This document shows, piece by piece, positions 1-4,028 of a DNA stretch of 6,118 nucleotides; within the stretch, counting starts at the first letter, position 1; each line of letters starts with the position of its first letter. The notes beneath the pieces are model-generated. The model was given only the letters and a program-made list of their open reading frames with translations. It did not search any database and had not been told where the DNA came from. Source of the stretch: Planctomycetota bacterium (GTDB lineage: Bacteria > Planctomycetota > Planctomycetia > Pirellulales > Thermoguttaceae); NCBI GenBank assembly GCA_013202535.1, contig JABMRP010000477.1:1-6118 (forward strand), in the 5' to 3' direction. A program made the translations under genes and the position numbers.

Positions 1-1766
1 TCTTCGGCGTTTGCGCTGGTTTCCATCAGCAGGCCGAGTTGGCGAAGTTCGGCCACCGCCGACGATCCGAAGTCGCCATGCAGGTAGTCATGTACGCTTT
101 GGGCGATGATCGGACCGATCTCGCCCGTGGCGCCGAGCTGCTCGACGCCGGCCTCGATCAGGGCATCGATCGAAGCGAAACGCTCGGCCAGAACGGCCGC
201 CACCCGGTTGCCGACGTGGCGGATACCCAGTGCGCCCAGCAATCGGGCCAGCCCGCGTTGCTTGCTTGCTTCGATTCCCAGCAAGAGATTCTCCGACGAC
301 TTCTTCCCCATCCGCTCCAAACCGAGCAGATCGTCGAGTTTCAGCCGGTACAAGTCGCCGAACCCGCCGACAAGCTCTCGATCAACGAGTTGTTCGATCA
401 GCTTATCGCCCAGCCCTTCGATGTCCATGGCGTTGCGGCTGGCAAAGTAGCGGAGGCGTTCCTTGAGTTGAGCCGGGCATTGGAGATTGCCGCAGCGAAT
501 GTAGACGCCCCCTTCGTCCCTTGCCACGTCGGCACCGCATTCCGGACACTTCGTGGGAAACACAAACGCCGGCAGTTCTTCCTTCCGCTCGTGTTTCTCC
601 ACGCGGACGATGTGGGGGATGATCTTGCCGGCTTTTTCGACCACCACGACGTCTCCGACGCGGACGTCCTTGCGCTCGATCTCGTCGGCATTGTGCAGAC
701 TGGCCCGGCTGACGGTCGTGCCGGCCAGTTCGACCGGTTCCAGCTCGGCCACCGGCGTGATCGCGCCCGTCTTGCCCACCTGCACGCGAATCTCCCGCAG
801 CCGGGTGGTCGCTTCGTATTTCTCGAACTTGTAGGCGATCAGCCAGCGGGGGCTTTTGGACGTGGAGCCCAGATGCTCGCGCTGGTCGAAACGGTTGGCC
901 TTGAGCACCAGCCCGTCAATCTCGAAATCCAACTCGTGCAGCCGGCCGATCAACTCGACGCAGTGCTCGACCGCCGCGTCGAACGACTCGAAGCACTCGA
1001 CCATCGGCGTGGCGGGCAGACCGTAACCGCGCAATTCGTCGAGAAACTCCTGGTGCGTCGTGGCTTTCAGTCCCTCGGCATAACCCACCCCGTGGCAGAA
1101 GACGCGCAGGCGGCGCTGGGCACAGATCCGCGGATCGAGCAGGCGGATACTGCCGGCGGTAACATTTCGGGTGTTGGCGTACGGCGCCTCGCCCGCTTTT
1201 CTTTGCGCCTCGTTGAGCCGCACCAGATCGGAGTTGGTCATGTAGATTTCGCCCCGCACCTCCAACACCGGCGGCACGTCACCCCCCAGCAGTCGCAAGG
1301 GCACGTCGAGCACGGTTCGCACGTTATGCGTGATGTCGTCGCCCGTGCGGCCGTTGCCGCGCGTCAAACCGCGCGTGAGTACACCATTTTCGTACAACAT
1401 CGAGACGGCCACCCCGTCGATCTTCAACTCGACCACCCACTCGATCGACTCACCGGGCAACAGCTTGACAATCTTCTCTTGATACTGCCGGAGTTCCTCG
1501 ATGCTGTAGGTATTGTCGATCGAAAGCATCGGCAGCCGATGGTCGACCGACTGGAGCCCTTGGGTTAGTGCATCGCCGATGCGCTGGGTGGGGCTATCCG
1601 GGGTGAGCAACTCGGGATGCTCGGCTTCGAGCGTCTTGAGCCGGTCGATGAGCCGATCGTACTGGAGATCGGTGATCTCGGGCTTCGCTTCGACGTAGTA
1701 CTTGCGGTCGTGGATGCGAATTTCATCGCGAAGTGCGGCAATTTCGGCGGCCGGATCGGCAGGCAT
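1..1766 (-). CDS. ligA: NAD+-dependent DNA ligase LigA, C-terminus beyond the window
   Basis: Seals 5'-phosphate/3'-hydroxyl nicks using NAD+, joining Okazaki fragments and finishing excision repair in the cytoplasm. 588 complete codons are present; bacterial LigA is usually about 670 residues, so only the C-terminal BRCT part should be missing. Domain Ia (about 1-70) has the NMN-binding pattern YYV (23-25) and ITDLQYD (31-37). The adenylation domain has the catalytic KIDG at 115-118 (Lys115 takes the AMP), EVRGE (169-173), and Lys289 in DGLVLK. An OB fold follows (about 317-400), then a four-cysteine zinc site (C407, C410, C425, C430) and helix-hairpin-helix repeats (about 440-560). The ATG at 1766 is chosen because it gives a family-typical N-terminus and has GGGGGA seven bases upstream. 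It starts 18 bp after the cupin stop, suggesting one transcript. RGNG at 136-139 replaces the more usual RGDG. The identification is secure. Confidence 0.97.
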   Translation of the reverse strand, partial: MPADPAAEIAALRDEIRIHDRKYYVEAKPEITDLQYDRLIDRLKTLEAEHPELLTPDSPTQRIGDALTQGLQSVDHRLPMLSIDNTYSIEELRQYQEKIVKLLPGESIEWVVELKIDGVAVSMLYENGVLTRGLTRGNGRTGDDITHNVRTVLDVPLRLLGGDVPPVLEVRGEIYMTNSDLVRLNEAQRKAGEAPYANTRNVTAGSIRLLDPRICAQRRLRVFCHGVGYAEGLKATTHQEFLDELRGYGLPATPMVECFESFDAAVEHCVELIGRLHELDFEIDGLVLKANRFDQREHLGSTSKSPRWLIAYKFEKYEATTRLREIRVQVGKTGAITPVAELEPVELAGTTVSRASLHNADEIERKDVRVGDVVVVEKAGKIIPHIVRVEKHERKEELPAFVFPTKCPECGADVARDEGGVYIRCGNLQCPAQLKERLRYFASRNAMDIEGLGDKLIEQLVDRELVGGFGDLYRLKLDDLLGLERMGKKSSENLLLGIEASKQRGLARLLGALGIRHVGNRVAAVLAERFASIDALIEAGVEQLGATGEIGPIIAQSVHDYLHGDFGSSAVAELRQLGLLMETSANAE

Positions 1767-1773
1767 CGGACGG

Positions 1774-1779
1774 TCCCCC
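1774..1779 (-). promoter_or_regulatory. Probable ribosome binding site of ligA
   Basis: GGGGGA lies seven bases before the ligA ATG, in the 18-bp gap after the cupin stop. It overlaps a perfect 10-bp CCCCCGGGGG palindrome (1775-1784). It is a purine-rich but imperfect Shine-Dalgarno sequence; the spacing supports the start at 1766. Confidence 0.5.
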
Positions 1780-1784
1780 GGGGG

Positions 1785-2183
1785 TCACTCGCAGCCGCAG
1801 GCGGCGGTGCAGGTATCGATCATGCCGCGTAGCGGATGCGGGATGAGGCAGAGGAATTTCAGCGGTCCGGGGCCCGTGTTGCGAAATTGGTGGGCAACTC
1901 CGGGCGGAACGAAGGCCACCGTGCCGGCCTGCAAGGCGTGCTCGGTCGTATCCTCCAACACGGTGCCCGAGCCTTCCAGGACGAATACTTCGTGTTCGTG
2001 GCCGTGCGTGTGTTTGGGGGTATGTCCGCCGGGATCGATCTCGAACTGCCGCATACTGAAGCTCGGCGCCCCGTCGGGTTCACCCACCAGACAACGAATC
2101 CGACAGCCGACGGCCCCGGCCATCTCGACCGGCATGGCTGCGATCTGTTCGTATTGCACGACTTTCATGGGCAAGGTTTTCAT
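1785..2183 (-). CDS. Small single-domain cupin, TM1459-like four-histidine metal protein
   Basis: A 132-residue protein with both cupin motifs. Motif 1 runs from G52 through H58-x-H60 to H64 and G71 (PKHTHGHEHEVFVLEG). Motif 2 is GTVAFVPPGVAHQFRN (87-102), with H98. The position that is glutamate in most cupins is H64, giving a predicted H58/H60/H64/H98 site. Thermotoga TM1459, a manganese cupin of about 114 residues, has the same four-histidine pattern, and the match to my memory of it extends to the end of the fold (FLCLIP at 110-115). The substrate is unknown; a metal-dependent oxygenase or small-molecule binding role is inference. The tail CTAACGCE contains three cysteines. The ATG at 2183 has GAGG ten bases upstream; a second ATG at 2168 aligns better with the TM1459 N-terminus but has no obvious ribosome site. 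No signal peptide is seen. It lies 18 bp upstream of ligA on the same strand. Confidence 0.92.
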   Translation of the reverse strand: MKTLPMKVVQYEQIAAMPVEMAGAVGCRIRCLVGEPDGAPSFSMRQFEIDPGGHTPKHTHGHEHEVFVLEGSGTVLEDTTEHALQAGTVAFVPPGVAHQFRNTGPGPLKFLCLIPHPLRGMIDTCTAACGCE

Positions 2184-2395
2184 TGCCAGGGGGCCTCGCG
2201 AGGCTTGGGGGTTCCATGTTCTTTGTTACGTTCTTTGTTACGAAATTCGTTGTTGCGATAACTTCGCTCGATAACTTCGCTCCAGGCGCGAAAAGACCCC
2301 GAGGTGACGGCTCCCAGCACCGGTTCGGTCTCCAACAAGGACACCTTTACAGCCGTCCGCCTCGAGGTCATGTCGCAATCAACTCGAAAGTCCAT
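2180..2395 (-). CDS. Doubtful small ORF (71 codons) in the cupin leader
   Basis: I do not recognise the product. In favour: its ATG lies only about nine bases after the expected start point of the strong promoter at 2411-2438, and its TGA overlaps the cupin ATG as ATGA, the usual arrangement for translational coupling. Against: there is no clear Shine-Dalgarno sequence, third positions are visibly less G/C-rich than in the neighbours, and the C-terminal half is built from tandem DNA duplications. One 12-bp repeat gives RNKERNKE; the other repeat is 13 bp, so its two copies are read in different frames (SEVIE then RSYR). The predicted peptide is basic and hydrophilic, with no membrane segment, signal peptide or known motif. 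It may equally be an untranslated leader that happens to be open. Confidence 0.25.
   Translation of the reverse strand: MDFRVDCDMTSRRTAVKVSLLETEPVLGAVTSGSFRAWSEVIERSYRNNEFRNKERNKEHGTPKPREAPWQ
2193..2204. repeat. 12-bp perfect palindrome upstream of the cupin gene
   Basis: GCCTCGCGAGGC reads the same on both strands and ends ten bases before the cupin ATG. On the minus strand its GAGG half is the only Shine-Dalgarno-like sequence for that gene, so pairing or protein binding here could affect cupin translation. A related shorter palindrome, CCTCGAGG, lies at 2360-2367. Function is not established. Confidence 0.4.
2219..2242. repeat. Tandem direct repeat, two perfect copies of 12 bp
   Basis: TTCTTTGTTACG occurs at 2219-2230 and again at 2231-2242 with no mismatch. 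It lies 36 bp or more upstream of the cupin start. A recent slippage duplication is the simplest origin. Confidence 0.9.
2257..2282. repeat. Tandem direct repeat, two perfect copies of 13 bp
   Basis: GATAACTTCGCTC occurs at 2257-2269 and again at 2270-2282 with no mismatch, 14 bp from the end of the 12-bp tandem repeat. The unit is not a multiple of three, so one event here would shift the frame of any overlapping ORF. Confidence 0.9.
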
Positions 2396-2410
2396 CGCAA
2401 CTTAACGTCT

Positions 2411-2438
2411 TCTATAACAGCCAAGGATGTTTTGTCAA
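2411..2438 (-). promoter_or_regulatory. Sigma70-type promoter for the cupin and ligA genes
   Basis: On the minus strand a perfect TTGACA -35 box (2433-2438) is followed after 16 bp by TATAGA (2411-2416), five of six matches to TATAAT. The predicted start point is near 2404, giving a leader of about 220 nt before the cupin ATG, or about 9 nt before the doubtful small ORF. It sits downstream of murD and its hairpin, so it fits an independent transcription unit reading cupin then ligA. Use of this promoter is inferred, but it is the best consensus match I found in the intergenic regions. Confidence 0.7.
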
Positions 2439-2472
2439 GAGGACTTGCGCCTCCGCGGTACAAATTATTCCA

Positions 2473-2500
2473 GATCGACGCGCTCGCGGCGCGTTCGATC
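2473..2500 (-). terminator. Bulged 11-bp hairpin, possible murD terminator
   Basis: GATCGACGCGC (2473-2483) pairs with GCGCGTTCGATC (2489-2500) across a 5-base loop, leaving one unpaired T. It starts 73 bp after the murD stop, between murD and the next promoter, where a terminator is expected. On the minus strand the following bases (TGGAATAATTTG) are AT-rich but not a proper U-run, so intrinsic termination would be weak. It could instead stabilise the mRNA 3' end. Confidence 0.4.
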
Positions 2501-2573
2501 CGCTGGTTCTGATTTCCATGCTCTTCATGGGAACGAGGCCACACTGGCGCCCGCGCCCGTGACACGCAACCGA

Positions 2574-3890
2574 TCACTCCTGACTCGCCACGGGCGACAA
2601 CCGCCCAACCATGGCGGCGAACTTCTCGCCCCGATCGCGGTAGTTGCGAAACTGATCGGTACTGGCACAGGCCGGCGATAACAGAATCGCGTGGCCCGGA
2701 TCGCTGCGCCGCCAACACCAATCGAGCGATTCGGACATGGTTTCGACGCCGGTGGCCGGCAAATGCGCCTCGGTCGCGGCGAGACTCTCCAGAAGACGGT
2801 CGCCGACGCTGCCGAAGAAGGCAACGCCTCGGCACCGCCGGGCAATCGTCTCGGCCAATCGGTCGAACGGCACCCCCTTGTCGGCACCGCCGGCCAGGAG
2901 CCAGAGTGGATCGTCCATCGTCTCCAACGCGGCGATCGTCGATTCCGGCGTGGTCGCGGCCGTGTCGTTATAGATACACCGGCCGGCGATCTCGGCGATC
3001 TGCTCCAGCCGGCCCGGCAACGGTCGAAACGACGCCAGCGCCCGTCGCGCGGCCGCTGGCGGGCATCCGGCGGCCATCGCCGCGGCCATCGCACATGCCG
3101 CATTGGTCCGGTTGTGCTTGCCCGGCACGGAAAGCGGGGGGACTTCCTCGGCCAAGGCGCAAGGAACCAGACGGCCGCGGACCGTCGGGCGCCAAGTCGA
3201 TACTTCGGCGTCCGACGTATTGAGAATTGCCGCGCTATCGGTCGACTGGCCGGTAAGGATCCGCTGTTTGGCAGCGATGTAATGCGCGTAATCGGGATGC
3301 CAGTCGAGGTGATTCGGCGAACAACCGGTGACCACGGCTACCTCGGGCATGGAAACAGCGGGACCCAAACGGGCGAGTTGAAAACTGCTCAGTTCCAACA
3401 CCACGCGGTCGTCACCGCGCATGGCGTCGAGTTGTTCCAGCAAGCTGACCCCGATATTACCGCCAAGCCAGACGCGCCGTCCGGCAACTCGCAACATGGC
3501 CGCGATCATCGCCGCGGTGGTCGACTTGCCGTTGGTGCCGGTTACGCCGACCACCGGCGCGGGACATTGGGTCAAAAGGAGTTCGATTTCGGAAGTGACC
3601 CAAGCACCCGCCTCCTCGGCAATCCGGACCCAAGGGTTGCCCGGCCGGACCGCCGGATTGACGACCACCAGATCGGCACGGCGGAAATGTTCTTCGCGAT
3701 GGCCGCCCAGTGCCAACGTGTCGATCGGCACGTCGCGCAGGGCGGCGAGCGAATCGGCCAGCGCCGTTTCCTCGGCCCGATCGGTCACCGTCACCCGGGC
3801 GCCGCGCCGGGCCAACCACCGGGCCGCGGCCACCCCGCCGCCAAAATGGCCCAAGCCCATCACCGTCACCCGCTTTCCATGCACTTCCAT
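2574..3890 (-). CDS. murD: UDP-N-acetylmuramoyl-L-alanine--D-glutamate ligase MurD
   Basis: Adds glutamate to UDP-MurNAc-L-alanine with ATP, the second amino-acid step of cytoplasmic peptidoglycan precursor synthesis. At 438 residues it matches the usual length. The N-terminal domain binds the UDP end and opens with VTVMGLGHFGGG (8-19). The central ATPase has GTNGKST (118-124), GGNIG (143-147), ELSSFQL (166-172), SPNHLDWH (191-198) and K208, the carbamylated lysine in AAKQR. The C-terminal ligand domain has GKHNRTN (257-263), NDTAATT (308-314), K338 in GGADK and LSPACAS (404-410). The lysine usual in NDSKAT is A311 here, so the glutamate stereochemistry should not be assumed. ATG 3890 has GGAGG only one base before it; the GTG at 3884 has GGAGG seven bases away and may be the true start (436 residues). 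The frame stays open far upstream, but conserved MurD sequence begins here. It diverges from uvrA. Confidence 0.95.
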   Translation of the reverse strand: MEVHGKRVTVMGLGHFGGGVAAARWLARRGARVTVTDRAEETALADSLAALRDVPIDTLALGGHREEHFRRADLVVVNPAVRPGNPWVRIAEEAGAWVTSEIELLLTQCPAPVVGVTGTNGKSTTAAMIAAMLRVAGRRVWLGGNIGVSLLEQLDAMRGDDRVVLELSSFQLARLGPAVSMPEVAVVTGCSPNHLDWHPDYAHYIAAKQRILTGQSTDSAAILNTSDAEVSTWRPTVRGRLVPCALAEEVPPLSVPGKHNRTNAACAMAAAMAAGCPPAAARRALASFRPLPGRLEQIAEIAGRCIYNDTAATTPESTIAALETMDDPLWLLAGGADKGVPFDRLAETIARRCRGVAFFGSVGDRLLESLAATEAHLPATGVETMSESLDWCWRRSDPGHAILLSPACASTDQFRNYRDRGEKFAAMVGRLSPVASQE

Positions 3891-3891
3891 G

Positions 3892-3896
3892 CCTCC
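3892..3896 (-). promoter_or_regulatory. Shine-Dalgarno sequence of murD that questions the start
   Basis: GGAGG on the minus strand lies one base from the ATG at 3890 but seven bases from the in-frame GTG at 3884. Normal spacing (about 5-9) favours the GTG, which would remove only the first two residues. Confidence 0.6.
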
Positions 3897-3907
3897 AAGT
3901 AGATCGG

Positions 3908-3920
3908 CCCGTGTTACGGG
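3908..3920. repeat. Small perfect hairpin in the murD leader
   Basis: CCCGT and ACGGG flank the 3-base loop GTT, eleven bases upstream of the murD GGAGG. It could form in the murD mRNA leader. It is short and GC-rich, so chance is a fair explanation. Confidence 0.3.
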
Positions 3921-3972
3921 TGGCAAGTGGGGGCGCGTGCGGACCAGCCGGCACTGGTCGCTGGGTCGGCCG

Positions 3973-3981
3973 TGTGATAAA
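3973..3981 (+). promoter_or_regulatory. Candidate uvrA promoter (extended -10)
   Basis: TGTGATAAA resembles an extended -10 (TG, one base, then GATAAA with four of six matches to TATAAT). No good -35 box lies 16-18 bp upstream. The expected start point falls near 3987, inside the inverted repeat at 3985-4000, leaving a leader of about 40 nt. It is one of the few AT-rich spots in the 138-bp divergent region. I found no convincing promoter for murD on the other strand. Confidence 0.35.
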
Positions 3982-3984
3982 CTA

Positions 3985-4000
3985 CAAGTTTCGCAACTTG
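3985..4000. repeat. Perfect 6-4-6 inverted repeat, possible operator at uvrA
   Basis: CAAGTT (3985-3990) and AACTTG (3995-4000) are perfect inverted arms around TCGC. The repeat lies just after the candidate -10 of uvrA and 29 bp before its start codon, as for a repressor operator or a small leader hairpin. It does not match the LexA boxes I know (CTG-N10-CAG, GAAC-N4-GTTC, GTTC-N7-GTTC). Confidence 0.5.
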
Positions 4001-4014
4001 GGATTCTGGCCAAC

Positions 4015-4020
4015 AGGGAG
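4015..4020 (+). promoter_or_regulatory. Ribosome binding site that fixes the uvrA TTG start
   Basis: AGGGAG ends eight bases before the TTG at 4029. No ATG or GTG start exists between the in-frame stop at 3978-3980 and the first conserved UvrA residues, so this site together with the TTG defines the start. Confidence 0.7.
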
Positions 4021-4028
4021 ACGACTCG

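Larger units (their letters stand above)
2184..2573. other. 390-bp intergenic stretch between murD and the cupin gene
   Basis: No gene in this stretch can be called with confidence. Going down the minus strand from murD it holds a bulged hairpin (2473-2500), a strong sigma70-like promoter (2411-2438), a doubtful 71-codon ORF (2180-2395), two pairs of tandem direct repeats (2219-2242 and 2257-2282) and a 12-bp palindrome (2193-2204). Parts of it (2215-2280 and 2395-2475) are visibly more AT-rich than the flanking genes, as expected for a regulatory region. A weak CCATG-CTCTT-CATGG inverted repeat is also present at 2516-2530. Confidence 0.7.

Noticed and set aside
39..1568. A 509-codon plus-strand open frame across ligA
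   Set aside because: It is the in-register antisense of ligA. Antisense stops in this register need TTA, CTA or TCA codons in the sense gene, which are rare with G/C-ending codons. The translation shows no recognisable domain.
1775..1784. CCCCCGGGGG palindrome between the cupin gene and ligA as a terminator or operator
   Set aside because: It has no loop and no T-run, so it cannot fold as a normal hairpin, and it overlaps the likely ligA ribosome site.
2219..2282. CRISPR array or attachment site
   Set aside because: There are only two copies of each of two unrelated short units, with no spacers, no cas genes and no integrase nearby.
2691..3902. A 403-codon plus-strand frame over murD
   Set aside because: It is antisense to murD with low-complexity Arg/Gly/His composition and no motif, while murD is complete and conserved.
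3985..4000. LexA (SOS) box at uvrA
   Set aside because: The palindrome has GTT-N4-AAC order, the reverse of the GAAC-N4-GTTC box, and does not fit CTG-N10-CAG or GTTC-N7-GTTC. It is kept only as an unassigned inverted repeat.
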